Shown: positions 23,397 to 35,424 of the stretch, piece after piece
Layout of the letters: every line of letters starts with the position of its first letter
How positions within the stretch are numbered: position 1 is the stretch's first letter
Assembly: GCA_036346275.1 (NCBI GenBank)
Contig: CM070730.1
Location: 5,580,309 to 5,644,308, forward strand
Origin: Otatea glauca
Lineage: Eukaryota > Streptophyta > Magnoliopsida > Poales > Poaceae
Direction of reading: 5' to 3'
DNA: 64,000 nucleotides
The notes under the pieces: model-generated
What the model saw: the letters and a program-made list of their open reading frames with translations, nothing else
Told to the model about the DNA's origin: nothing
The model's database searches: none
Made by a program: the position numbers and the translations under genes

Positions 23397-26300
23397 TGTC
23401 GGGAGCTGAATATGCAAATCCGGACCCTCTGTGTATACTGCACTAGTCTAGGATCACACTAGTGCACACATGCTCAACGTCGGTAAATATCACAATCATA
23501 CACAACGAAAATATTATGAAAGACATCATATATTAATTCATACTAGTTGAATGACCTTAAGGTCAACTTACATGACTATGCCTCGCAAGGCTGAATAACA
23601 AATTAGACTGCAGCGAAATGAAAACGTAGATAAATCCCTCAGTATACCACAGACAACTGACAAGGCTCGCCCCTAAATATTCATCTCCTCCTGGTACTCC
23701 TCCAACACTGATGTAGGCTCCTCAACTGGAGATGTTGTTAGCAAGGGTGAGTACTTAAAGCACTCAACAAGTTGTGCATAGAATGCAATTCTAACATAAC
23801 TATATGCAAGGCTTATTCCAAAGGAAAGGCTAACATGGCTATTTTGCAATAAAGGAGCACTTTAAAACAAGTATAGTAAATAGATTGTAAAGACAGTAAA
23901 ACAAATAACAGTAATAGATAGATTCAGCATTTCTCAAATAAACCAAGTTTCCAAACCACCAAATGGCAATCTGCCATCCATCCCAAGTTTCCATTTAATT
24001 AAACTAACCCTTAACTGTAATTCCCGAGCATTGCTCAATACCGCGAGCACGGCTATTCAAATAGATTTACACTCTGCAGAGGTTATGCACTTTACCCACA
24101 TGACATGATCGTCTCTCGGTGCCTTCTGGATTAACACATTTTCTTTGGTATGTCGGCGGAGAGATCATGACAAAGCTTTTACAATGCTCTGGCTTAACCC
24201 GGTACTACCCGCTAAGGTTTCAACACTGATGGGGCTGGTTACCACATCCAGGGCCCCCCTCTTGCGCCATGTGAGTTGATCCATAACTCGGGACTCACAC
24301 CGCCATTGATAGTACCAAGCTAAAACATTGCAAATTAATCAACTAGGCTGTCCTATTCCAGACATGTGGTTGCATGATTGACTCAGGTCAAAGGCTTCCA
24401 AGGTTAAGTCCTTAGAATGATCAAAGCAAGACTTCCACATACCTTTTGCCTTTCGATCCACCTTGACATACTCGACCCTTGCCATTTGCCCCAATCTAAA
24501 TGATTACCACCCTAGTTGATTACCAATTGCACCATGTGCCATCAACAATGCAATAGTGTTGCGTGATATAGCTCGCCACTACAACTCAATCTCATTGTGT
24601 GACCTCACATGACACACAAGTTCATAACATTGTTCCATATTCCATTAGTCAAGATTAAACATTGATGATTCAAGTACATGCGATGACGTGGCATAGCTAA
24701 GCAACTATGACGTTCTAACCTTCCCATGTTGATTTCAATACCAACCAACTATAATGAATCAATCTAGGGTGACAATATATCATGGCATACAAATGACAAG
24801 GTAGGGTATAGATCAAATTGGTATATTAACTAAGTCCCAATTTAAATTGAAACAATTGTATACCTGAAATAATATGCAATAGGGTAAAACAATATAGCAA
24901 TTTTATAAACATGGGTTCAACATGATCAAAGCACAACTTGCCTTATAAAAGCACTTATTCTTATTTTGGACCTTGGTCTTGTGTCGACGAATCTTCCTCG
25001 GATGCGTTGCACAATTCGACGTCTACGCGAAACGAGAGAGAACACCAAATAAATACCAAAATAGAGAGCAAATGAACTCCAAAAATCAAATAAAATTCAC
25101 CATTAGAAAGATATAAATTTTATAAATTTTTATAAATTTGAATCACCTCAATCGGAACTCGTATGAAGGAGAATGGACTTTAGAAGATTCAAAAATCATA
25201 AAATCCTGAAAATTAGAAAAATACCAAATTAACTGAATTATTTTTATATTGAAAAAGGCTTTTATTGCGCAAACATGATGTCAGCACTTGACCGAGCGAA
25301 CCAGATGCCACCACGTGGCCTCAGTCCATGGACTGAGTCCACAGAACTGCATTGGTTCACCATGGACCCGGTCCACAGCACTTGGGCTCTGTGCGCCACG
25401 CGGCATCGTCTGATTGGCGTGACCAGGGGTGCGATATGGGCCTTTCGCCACCGATCTGATAGCTCAAGCTAGCGACGAAGTGGCTTACCGACACGCACTC
25501 CACGCGGCGAGATCTGACGTGTTCGATCTGAGATTCAACGGATATGATTGATCGCGAGGTCCAATGGCGAGCTTGGCGATGTGGTTGCCAGAGGCCGAAA
25601 TGAAGGCGAGCCCGACGATGCTTTGGCAACCAAAAGGTGGTGCAAGCACCCGGAATTGATGCGTCTCGAAGTGAGGATTCCAGATCTATCCTCAACGGCG
25701 GCAAACGAACATCGGACGACGACGAAAACACAGCGAAACCAATGAAGGCGCAGCAAGGAACAACGGCGAGCTCCTGGATGGCGATGGCAGTGATTCAAAC
25801 GATGATTCTTGGACAAAAAGATGCGGCCGTCAACGGGGAACCTCGGGCTAGCACGCGCAGCATTTATAGCGTCGGGATTCGAGCCCTACACAGATGCCAA
25901 GACTTACACGACGGCGGAAACGTGTGAAGCCCGGACACCAGCAGTGGCTCGGACAAGGCCTCATCCCCGCCTTCCATGTGCTCGATCAACAGATGCGATC
26001 CCAGATGACATGGCACAATCCAAACCGGTCTCAAAATCCGACGTATGCAACTATTAGGGTTTCTTAAACGCTATCGACCGTCGGATGACGATCTAACGGT
26101 CCACAACCACACTTCAAGAACACGGGCCAAGCGGCCCAAAGCGCACAGTAACGGGCTAAGCCCAATACTGTTAATATATTTTTCCAGGGGTTTTCTTTTA
26201 AAATAATTACAGAAATTTATTTAATTAATTTTGGCCAATACAAATACTTTAAGACATTTTGAACTTAAATAAAATATTTTTAGCCAAACTTTATATTAAC

Positions 26301-26453
26301 TTTATCTATATTTGATTAATTTTCACAAAAGGCCAATATACTTAGTTTAAAATAAATTCAAGTAAAATCCAAAAAATCCAGTAAATTCAGGAAAATCACA
26401 AAATGCACAAATAACAATAAAATAAGATTATAGGTAAATTTTGGGATGTTACA
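23397..26453 (-). mobile_element. Solo LTR, family B (TGTAACATCCC...GACA), copy 1
   Basis: A 3,057-bp block interrupts the gypsy RT between the codons for DEY and SI. On the plus strand it runs TGTCGGGAGC ... GATGTTACA; read as sense (minus) it begins TGTAACATCCCAAAATTT, a common start of grass gypsy LTRs. Flanks are AGTAC (23392-23396) and GGTAC (26454-26458), one mismatch. A second copy lies at 45334-48501. No protein domain is present, so it is a solo LTR. A minus-strand CTATAAATG at about 25860-25870 is a likely TATA box. Confidence 0.85.
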
Positions 26454-26777
26454 GGTACTCATCCTTTGGCGTGGCTTTGTTCAAATCCCTAAAATCAACG
26501 CCCACCCTGAGTTTGCCATTTTTCTTCATGACAGGAACGATATTAGAAACCCATTCAGCATATCGGCATGGCCTGTAAACTTGGTCTCTAACAATCGCTC
26601 AATTTCTTCTTTTATAACATTATACAAAGCCGGATTAAATCGCCTTGGAGGTTGTTTAAACAGCCGATAGTCTGGTTTTATAGGTAGCTGATGTTCAATA
26701 AGTTGTCGGCTTAAACCAGACATCTCATGATATTCCCAAGCAAAATAATCTTTATAATTTCTTAAAATCTTGACCAA
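26454..26777 (-). pseudogene. Gypsy reverse transcriptase, N-terminal part
   Basis: Minus-strand reading: YKDYFAWEYHEMSGLSRQL, HQLPIKPDYRLFKQPPRRF and then VPVMKKNGKLRVGVDFRDLN ending KATPKDEY at the junction with the solo LTR. These are the fixed N-terminal motifs of gypsy RT. One frameshift separates the two halves near 26530. The remaining 580 residues or so of RT lie across the insertion. Confidence 0.88.
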
Positions 26778-27146
26778 CTTTTCCTTATAATCTACAGCTA
26801 ACTTTGAAATAATAAAAGTTGGTCTTTTTCTATCACTATCACCTATGTCGACTTCCTCAGCAAATCAATCGACGTGAAACCTTGGCCCAACTTCTCGATT
26901 TCTTGGAAATCTTCAGTAGCTTCATAGCTATCTATTATTTACCGATAGCTTCGCATTTTGTCTTGTAAAGTCTTTATTGCCGCTTTGGACTCCATCGGCG
27001 TAAAATCTCGTCTGTGCGATCGAGTGTGCTTGGCCTCAAGTTGATCGGAATGAGCCATGTCTTGTTGATGCTGATAAAATCGCAATGATCTAGAGCTTTA
27101 CTCGATATACACTCGGCTTCTTCATGTTGCCAATTTGCGTCTGAAC

Positions 27147-28557
27147 TTACCATGGCAATATGAGCTGATGTATTAGCTTGAATGACTTCAACCTCATCCC
27201 CGTTCCATTGGATGAGCATTTTGTGCATAGTCGACGGTACACATCAATTGGTGTGAATCCAATCTCGCCCAAGCATAATGTTGTAATTACCCTTAGCGTC
27301 AACCACGAAAAAGACAATCGGCAATGTCTTGTTGTCAACTCAGTCACTATGACCCCTCTTGCCTCAATGGGATCGCTTGTGAAATCATTTGAAACTATAT
27401 TAGTTTTAATAAGGTCCTCATTGGACTTACCCAGCTTCTTGCAAGTGGTGTATGGCATTAGATTGATAGTTGCTCCTCCACCGACAAGCATCCTTGATAT
27501 CGGCTCGCTATTGATGTGCCCTTTTAGATATAATGGCTTCAAATATCGATGATCATCTTAAGATTTCTCAAAAACTGTGTCTTGAGCCCCCCAAACACAG
27601 CTGAGCAAACGTCTCCTTGGACGATATAGTCCTTATTTTGAACTTGGCTGGCAATATGAACACCACGTTGATGTCCATCGGAGGTGGAGTATCATCCCGA
27701 ACCATAGGTGAATCTACGTCATCGGCCGAATCAAATTCTTCTTCAATCGGTTCTTTTTTCCTCCACTCTTTTCAGCAGTCTTAATCGGTCGTAGTTCATC
27801 AAAAGATTGGTCTCTTTGTTTTTCCTGCTCGACTTCCTCATCTCCTAGGCCCTTAGCCTTTGAAGTCGTCTACATTGTGATCGGCAAAGACCTGAAGGAC
27901 ACCACCTTGGTTTAGATTCAATCGGCTTATGTACCTTTTCTGCCAGATTAACCTAGGCCATAGAGCTTGACCCCTCTTTTGCTTGCACTTGCGTTTGGTT
28001 TGGCGAGGAAATCCTTTGATGGACTGGTCTTTATGATTTTCATCAAAATGGTCTTGTATTGGCTTAGATATTCTATATTTAGCCGATCGCCTTTGCCAGT
28101 CGCCTTAACGAGGATAATGTTCCATCGGATATGTATACGGCAACAACAAAGCTGACCCCCTCTCCCAATAGAATTGCCAAAAGGGGCATCGTTGGTGAGC
28201 CTTCTGCAAGTTATCGGGCTAGTATAGATTATCTGGTCGACATGTAGGATAACACGGCCTATCATTTCTCTTTTCATATTTTTCCAGTAACTAGGAGAAG
28301 GTTGGGCTTGTGAATCGGCTTGCGTGGTGGCGATGCTCTCTTAGCCTTATACCACTTGACAATTTGCAAGTCACCCTTAGGCTTAACGGCCCTTGAACTT
28401 CTCCCTTCACAGCCTGTTTATATTTGTAGTGAGTTGACCGTAATCTTTAAGGTCTCCTTGCCGCTTGAGCTAGACTGAACGTCAACATGATGTGCAACTT
28501 TTGACCCTGTATCCTGCATCATCTCCTTTTCTTTTCCAAAACATTAAACCATATTAA
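27147..28557 (-). pseudogene. Gypsy gag C-terminal region and aspartic protease
   Basis: The protease segment (27542-27147) reads LKGHINSEPISRMLVGGGATINLMPY. Related Tat proteases have DGGA here, so the catalytic Asp (codon 27480-27482) is Gly and the enzyme should be dead. Upstream, 28277-27948 and frames to 28557 are gag-like: charged and Lys/Glu-rich (KEKEMMQDTGSKVAHHVDV). No zinc knuckle is readable. The gag is cut at 28557 by the copia insertion and does not join cleanly to the gag start at 38155, so its middle is missing. Confidence 0.72.
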
Positions 28558-29913
28558 TGAAGAGGAACACGGTATGCTACGCTAGCACAAAAAAAAATTC
28601 TACCGCGAAACCAGAAAGCTACTCGCAAGAAGGGGATCATAGATAAGATTACCACTAGACGCGCAGTTGCGGAATCCTTCGCGCGTCGATGTAGTGGATC
28701 GTTCTCGCCGCAGTCGTTGCGTCGATGTAGTGGATCGTCCTCGCCTTGCCGTGGATCGTCCTCCCACGCCGTAATCGCGGCAGCGTCACCGCGATGATCC
28801 ACACGTCCGAGATGGAGCGCCGTGCGTCGTGTGCAAGCACACAGTCGCTCGGCGAGGCGGCGAGAGGAGTAGGCTAGGGTTTCGTGAATCACTCCTAAAC
28901 CGTGGGAAAGCACACCTGCACCCTCCTCCTCCTCCTTATATAGCCACGAGATGAAACCTAAACTAGGGCCCATCAGTGCTAAGCCCACGAGTTCATTAAT
29001 TACGGATCAATCCAAATTAATCGTCCCGACCATTAAGTGTGTGACCTGCGGGTTCACATACGTTTGGACATGGATTGGAAAACTCCTTTTCAATCCAATA
29101 GTTGGTAGTGGCTTCTTGCAAAGTATGCCAACTCCCAAACATACTATGATCAAATCGGACAGAACCTATCAAAAGTACTCATGTAATAATCCCTTTGCCA
29201 AGTATATGAAGATTGATCTCAAGGCGAGAAGCATGTCATCCTTTGATGATTCAATCCATCTCTCGTATCCGTGATATATTAATAAGTTGTGATTGACTCC
29301 TCAATCACGGCATGGCCATGCACTTCCTTAATCATATCACACGAGTGGCCTTGTCATATATCTCCGTTTCATTGGGTGGCAAATTCCATCTTATTTGCTT
29401 ACTTCCCTCTGCACGTTTCATAGTAAACATGAAAGCTACCTTTATAACTATCCGATTAGGAAGTAGTGTTTGATAGCCCCAAGGAAAACTATTACACATG
29501 TAGGGAATATGACAATCTCGGGTCTAAGAATCATACATCTACTAGGTATGAGATACACGATGACACATAAGAATGAAACATTCTCGCGATGTCCCATTGC
29601 GGGTCTATCTAACCCATGTTCTTCAACATGCGTCCACAATGTATAGATGATATCTCCATATCCCATGATCTATGAAGCATGATCATCGATCACTACATGT
29701 CTTGATCTATTCATCGTTGTCCTATCACGATGATATCCGATCGAGAGATATTTATCGAATTACATCATTAAGTAAAGAGCTTCATAAGCAAGTCACATAC
29801 TTGTTGATCAATACAATGATATACATTCATTGGACCAATAATCATATTATTATTCATAAACATAGTCATGTTACAATCATCTAAATGATTGCCTCAAGGG
29901 CATAACACTAACA
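28558..29913 (-). repeat. 3' LTR of the minus-strand copia
   Basis: A 1,356-bp LTR. On its sense strand it begins TGTTAGTGTTATGCCC at 29913 and ends TGTTCCTCTTCA at 28558. The purine-rich tract AAGTGGGAGAT lies just before it (29914-29924). TATATAAGG on the minus strand at about 28935-28943 is a strong TATA box. A short internal duplication, GTCGATGTAGTGGATCGT, recurs at 28685 and 28721. Confidence 0.82.
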
Positions 29914-29941
29914 ATCTCCCACTTGCACTTGAGTCAATCAA

Positions 29942-30540
29942 TCAAGTATCTAATACCAATAGACCTTGTGTGCGCCTCATGCTTAGGGTCATGGCGGTGG
30001 CTTTGTCAGCGGATCGGCCACATTGGCTTCGTATGTACTTTGCATATTCTCCGTCACCTCTATCCACAATCTCGCGAATAAGGTGAAAGCGGCGGAGTAT
30101 GTGTTTAGACTTGATGTGATCTAGACTTTTTAGCTTGTGCAATGGCACCACTATTATCACAATAGATGTCCATTGGACTAGAGGCACTAGCGACCACACC
30201 AAGCTCTGTGATAAACTTCTTAATCCACACGCTTCCTGCGGCCTCGAAGCCGCAATGTACTCCGCTCATCGTAGAGTCGGCCACCGTGTTTTGCTTGGAA
30301 CTCTTCCGACTTCTGCTCCTCCATTAAGTGTAAACACAAACCGGATTGCGATCGGAAATCATCTTTGTCGGTTTGGAAGCTTGCATCGGTGTAACCCGTT
30401 GCAACAGATCTTCCTTACCTCCAAAACAAGGAACATACCCTTAGTTCTTCTCAAGTACTTGAGGATATTTTTACGGCTATCCAATGACCATCACGAGATC
30501 CGCTTGGTATCCGCTCGTGACACTTAGAGCATATGAGACA
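29942..30540 (-). pseudogene. Copia RNase H (minus-strand element)
   Basis: The minus strand reads EYIAASRPQEACGL (catalytic-region equivalent of the SEYIAA motif) and KSKHILRRFHLIREIVDRGD, a hallmark of copia RNase H C termini, ending GLLVLDT before the polypurine tract. Frameshifts split it into at least three pieces. Confidence 0.8.
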
Positions 30541-30744
30541 TCAGGCGTGTACAGATCATGGCATACATAATAGACCCAATAGTGAAGCATATGGAATCTT
30601 GCTCATCTGTCTCGCTCATCGGATGTCGAAGGACAGATTCTTGCGAGGCCCGATGCCATGTGACATTGGCATGAAACCTTTCTTGGATTCATGCATATTG
30701 AACCTTTTCAATATCTTGTCAATGTCGTTTCTGACTTAATCCAA

Positions 30745-31775
30745 TTAACCTTTTGATCTATCTCTATAGATTTTTATGCCCAAGATATAGCATGCTTCTC
30801 CCAAGTCCTTCATTGAGAAACTCCTTTTCAATGAAGTCTTAACATCTTCAAGCATAGGAATGTCATTCCCGATCAATAATATGTCATCCACATACAAAAT
30901 CGAAATACAAGTGCGCTCCCACTTGGCCTTCTTGTAAACACAAGGCTCTTCTTCATTTTTGATAAAGTCAAAACCTTTGACTACTTCATCAAAGCAGATG
31001 TTCCAACTCCGAGATGCTTGCTTTAACCCATAAATGGATCTTTGAAGCTTGCATACCCTTTTAGCATATTTAGGATCAACAAAACCTTGAGGTTGTATCA
31101 TGTATACATCCTCGGAAAGATTCCTATTAAGGAATCTTTGTTTTGACATCCATGTGCCATATTTCATAATCAAAATATGCGACAATAGCTAAAATGATCC
31201 GGACAGACTTGAGCATGGCTACGGTGAGAAAGTTTCATCATAGTCAACTCCTTGAACTTGTTTGAAACCCTTTGCCACCAACCGTGCCTTATAGATCTGA
31301 ACATTTCCATCTCGTCTATCTTTTCTTGAGAACCCATTTGCACTCAATGGTTTTACACCATCGGAGAGTCGACCAAGTTCCAAACTTGATTGTCATGCAT
31401 GGATTGAATTTGGATCTCATGGCTCAGGCCATTTTTGGAGTTTGGGTCCATCATTGCTTCTTCATAAGTCGTGGGCTCATCATTGTCCAACAATAATATG
31501 TCACTCCTATATCTTATAGGTACATGGCGTGGCCTCCCGACCTCGTTAAGTGGAGTCTCTTCCACAGGTTGTACAACACTTTGTACATCTTGTGAAGGTT
31601 CGATGGTAGCTTGAACATATTCATGTGATTCTCGAACTTCATCAAGATACACATCACTCCAAGCGATTTCTTTTGAAAGAAACTCTTTCTCCAAAAGACA
31701 CCATTTGAGCAACAAAAACTTTGTTCTCGTTTCTTTTGTAAAGTAATATCCTTTTGTTTCTTTAGGATACCCCAC
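30745..31775 (-). pseudogene. Copia reverse transcriptase (minus-strand element)
   Basis: 31185-30745 reads VYMIQPQGFVDPKYAKRVCKL, SIYGLKQASRSWNICFDEV, ISILYVDDILLIGNDI (catalytic YVDD) and FSMKDLGEACYILGIKIYRD: a well-preserved RT palm and thumb. 31775-31353 carries the linker and N-terminal part (RYRSDILLLDNDEPTTYEEAM, DNQVWNLVD). About 170 bp between them is degraded. Confidence 0.88.
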
Positions 31776-32509
31776 AAAAAGTATTTTTACGATTTAGGTG
31801 CGAGTTTATCGATTGTAAGCGTTTTACATAAGCCTCACATCCCCATATCTTGAGAAATGACAACATGGGTCTTCTCGGTCCATATCTCATATGGCGTCTT
31901 CTCAGCAGTTTTGATGGGACCCTATTCAAAGTGAGCGCAATTGTCTCTAGGCGAAACCCGGAAGGATAATGGCGGATCTGTTTGGTGATCATTGGCCGAA
32001 CCATATCTAATAAAGTTCGATTCGTCGTTCGGACACGCCATTCCATTGAGGCGTTCTGGCGGAGTAAGTTGCGAGCGATTCCACATTGCTTTAGATGATC
32101 ACCAAACTCTTGGCTCAAGTATTCGCCACCACGATCGGATCGTAAGTGTTTTATTGTTTTGCCAAGTTGATTTTGTACTTCGTTACGAAACTCTTTGAAC
32201 CTTTCAAAAGTTTGATTTATGCCTCATTAAATAGATATATCCATATCTCTGAAGTCATCGATAAAAGTTACAAAATCTTGAAACCCACCCCTAGCGATCG
32301 AGCTCATTGGTCCACATACATCACATATGTACTAGGGCCAATAATTCACTTGCTCTCTCACTAAAACACTGTGAAAGGGCTTTTGTCATCTTGCCAAGTA
32401 AACAAGATTCACATGTTTCAAATGATTCAAAATCAAATGAGGTTAGAAGTCCATCACCATGGAGCTTCTTCATGCGCTTCTCATTTATATGACCTAGCGA
32501 CAATGCCAC
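31762..32509 (-). pseudogene. Copia integrase remnant (minus-strand element)
   Basis: 32509-32321 reads LGHINEKRMKKLHGDGLL and FETCESCLLGKM, the GAG-pre-integrase zinc-binding motif. 32118-31762 reads FGDHLKQCGIARNLLRQNAS, NRTLLDMVRPM and LKIWGCEAYVKRL, the core C-terminal part and the region after it. The stretch with the first catalytic Asp (32320-32130) is broken by stops. Confidence 0.8.
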
Positions 32510-32668
32510 AAAAGGTAGGGTTCAAATCATTAGACCGATGCCTTTTACATTAATATTATAGACAGGTTTTCTTGAGTTCAGGGCGTACAACCCATCCACC
32601 ATGGGGCAACGACCATAATACATATCATTCAAAAATATCGAACAAACAAAGTTCTTTATTACAAAATC

Positions 32669-33840
32669 CTAACCTTCATGTTCCAAACAAGAAGATGAAA
32701 TAATGTTTCTACTCAAAGATGGAACAAAATAACAATTATTAAGTTCTAAAACTAATCCACGAAGGCAAATGCACGGTGGGTATGTGCCAGCGGCAAGACC
32801 AACAACTCTTGCTTTATTCCCCACGCGAAGATCCACTTCTCCTTTTGCCAAGTCTCTACTCTTTATCACCCACACAGCGAATTGCAAATGTGAGCAACCG
32901 AACCGGTATCATATACCCATGAGTGAGTGAAGAAGTAGCAAGATTAATTTCTATAACATTAATACAAAGTGGAAACCACATTTTCATTCTTCTTATCTGC
33001 GGTACTTTTAGCGATTCCGTTTCTAATGCCACGATTTCTTGCAATAGAAGCATTGGGTATCGGGTTGAGGGCCAACTTTAAGCTTCGAAGCTTAGTTTTG
33101 AGGCTTGCGATCTCATCTTGAGCCTTGCCCTTGCCCTTGCTTTTCCGTTCCCCGACCTTAGCCTTCCTCTTTTTGAAAGCGGTTGTTTTACGAACCATCA
33201 TCACATGATTGGGTTTTTCTTAATGCTTTCCTCGGCGACCTTGAGCATCCCATGTAGCTCGGTTAGGCTCTTCTCCATGCTATTCATATGAAAATTCATA
33301 ATGAATGGCTCAAAGCTCGAGGCGAGACGGAGAATAACATCTGTGGCCAAACCGAGGCTAAGGGAAACTCAAGTTTTCAATCTCCCAATGTAACCAATCA
33401 TCTTGATCACATGAGGATGATCGGATGCCTTGACCGACTTACAAGCAAATAAAAGCTTTGAGATACCATACCTCTCAGCTCTTGCTTGATTCCCAAACAT
33501 GCCCTTCAAGCCTACAATCATATTGTAAGCATCCTGGTCCTCATATTGCTTTTGGAGCTCGAGTCCATGGTGACTAGCATGAGACAGTGACCTCTCTGAA
33601 GCATTAACATGCTTTTCATATTCAACCTTCAAATTGCGGCGACATTTTCGGTGGTTCATCGAGAATTGGATTCTCTAGAACATAGTCCTTCTTTTCATGC
33701 TTGAGAACAATTCTCGGGTTGCGATACCAATCAACAAAATTAGTTCCATTCAGTTTTCCCTTTCCAAAACTGATCTCAAAGCAAAACCAGTGTAGCGGGA
33801 GTAGGAGAAGGTGCCATTGAACTACAACAAAAACATGCAA
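32669..33840 (-). pseudogene. Copia gag and protease region (minus-strand element)
   Basis: 33840-33369 in two frames reads GKLNGTNFVDWYRNPRIVLKH and YEDQDAYNMIVGLKGMFG, typical of the gag of plant copia elements. 33204-32856 holds a Lys-rich stretch (FKKRKAKVGERKSKGKGKAQ) and a degraded zinc knuckle. 32887-32669 corresponds to the protease end (LRGLVLELNNCYFVPSLSRN), which in intact relatives follows the DSG active site. Frame breaks occur at about 33640, 33365 and 32950. Confidence 0.78.
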
Positions 33841-34907
33841 AGATTCTAAGCACTATGTTTATGTAAAACTTTTATTAAACTTTTTAATTAAAGACACTTC
33901 TATTTTATGTCCCTTTTATAGACACATAGTGAGTATTCAAGATCCATATTCATCAAACACTAGTGAGCTTTGGCATTCTTGCTAGAAATTTAATGACATA
34001 GGTAAGCAACACCTTTGCTAATTACATCATATGTAACTCTTGTTTGTTGAGTATGAAAACAAGTAATGAATGCCTCCATCAACTTGACTCATGGCGAGTC
34101 AACACCCCCAAGGGCTCACATGAGGAGGAGCACTTCCGTATCTGGTGCCAATTAAGAAACACACTGATGTGTGTTTTCCTAGACACCACTTGTCTTGTAT
34201 AGGTTCCTTCATTCTGAAATCAAATCCCAACCACTTATGTCCTCAAGCCCAAAATCGTTTTGATAAGCTTGATTAAATCTACCATTGTTATGCGTGATGT
34301 GTCCAACACATCCCTATCATCTATTGAGATAGCCATTGATATACTACTTTGGCAGTCATATCAATAACGATCTAAATTCTTGATAGGTGCAACAATTGGA
34401 TGGACAATTTGATTTAAAATTTTTAACTATAGGGATGAACAAAGATTACTATGAACATGGCATCACATGCAATGAACATAAAGAAAATAGCAAGGATTAA
34501 ACACACATCCACAGAAAATCAAAATAAGCTGTGAAATAACATGGCCCTTAGCATTAAGATCTCCATCATCATGCTTGTTTGTTCACCTAGCCACCTTGCT
34601 TGATTTGTTCACCTAGCCACCTTCTTCATCATTATGGATGCAACTCCTTACAACTTTTGATAATGAATTTTACATGAGGGTTTGAAGCATCACAAGTCGA
34701 CACGCAGGTCGTTATACAATTTAAATAGCCTTATGGCTTGACATGGCAAGCAGGCCATGTGGAAATTACATGCATCACATACACATAGGCCATACCATTT
34801 CACATAATTCCCTGCAAAAACGAGTTAAACAAAAGCAACCCTACGACTCCGGGGTCCGAGGGGCCTTTAACTTGAATCCTAAGTATGCACTCGTATTCAT
34901 TTTATTA
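33841..34907. other. Unassigned stretch between copia gag and SIRE-type LTR
   Basis: Probably the 5' leader of the minus-strand copia plus sequence of unknown origin. No LTR matching 28558-29913 was found. The minus strand at about 34150-34166 has AATTGGCACCAGATACGG, which faintly resembles a primer-binding site. At its right edge is a 25-bp inverted repeat (34865-34932). Confidence 0.45.
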
Positions 34908-34936
34908 TCCTATTACATACTTAGGATTCAAGTTAA
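34865..34936. repeat. 25-bp inverted repeat at the LTR junction
   Basis: CTTTAACTTGAATCCTAAGT (from about 34865) and its complement ACTTAGGATTCAAGTTAAAG (to about 34934) are separated by about 22 bp. Both arms resemble one site inside the SIRE-type LTR (5610-5626, GGATTCAAGTTAAAG). The palindrome sits exactly where the truncated LTR starts. Confidence 0.75.
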
Positions 34937-35424
34937 AGGATAAACTGTTCGATTGCTTATACATTAAAGATGTGCATTATGTTTTCAATTTCATATATTA
35001 TATGGATACACACATTTAGGGGGAGTTCGTACTTTTACTTGATGTTTTAATAGTATTGATCCATGTCTTCTTGCCAAATAATATAAAGGATCAAGACATT
35101 GAAACAAAACCTTGAGTATAGATTAACTTGCCTAATTGTATTATACTCATAGTATCTTAGGATAAAATCCAATGAATTCTCAAATAGAAATTGTGCATAT
35201 TGATTCAAAGCAAGTTATTTATATGCACAAACTTTTGTGGAGTTTATCCTATTGTTGATGGTATTAAGAGTATTGATCCCTTTTCACCACTCCAATATAT
35301 TGGATCATTACTTTGAGATTCCATCAAAATGAGTATATGAAACTTGTGTAGTCATATATACTCATATCAATTTAAATAGAATTTAAATTGAGTTTGGTTG
35401 TCTTCCAATCAATCAAAGAACACT

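Larger units (their letters stand above)
28558..33840 (-). mobile_element. Ty1/copia retrotransposon, minus strand, right-truncated
   Basis: Minus-strand order gag (33840-33204), protease and zinc knuckle (33053-32669), integrase (32509-31762), RT (about 31700-30745), RNase H (30540-29942), polypurine tract, 3' LTR (29913-28558). It sits in the gypsy gag. Only one LTR is found; the other end runs into unassigned sequence and then the truncated SIRE-type LTR, so the 5' LTR has been lost and no target duplication can be read. All domains carry stops or frameshifts. Confidence 0.82.
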
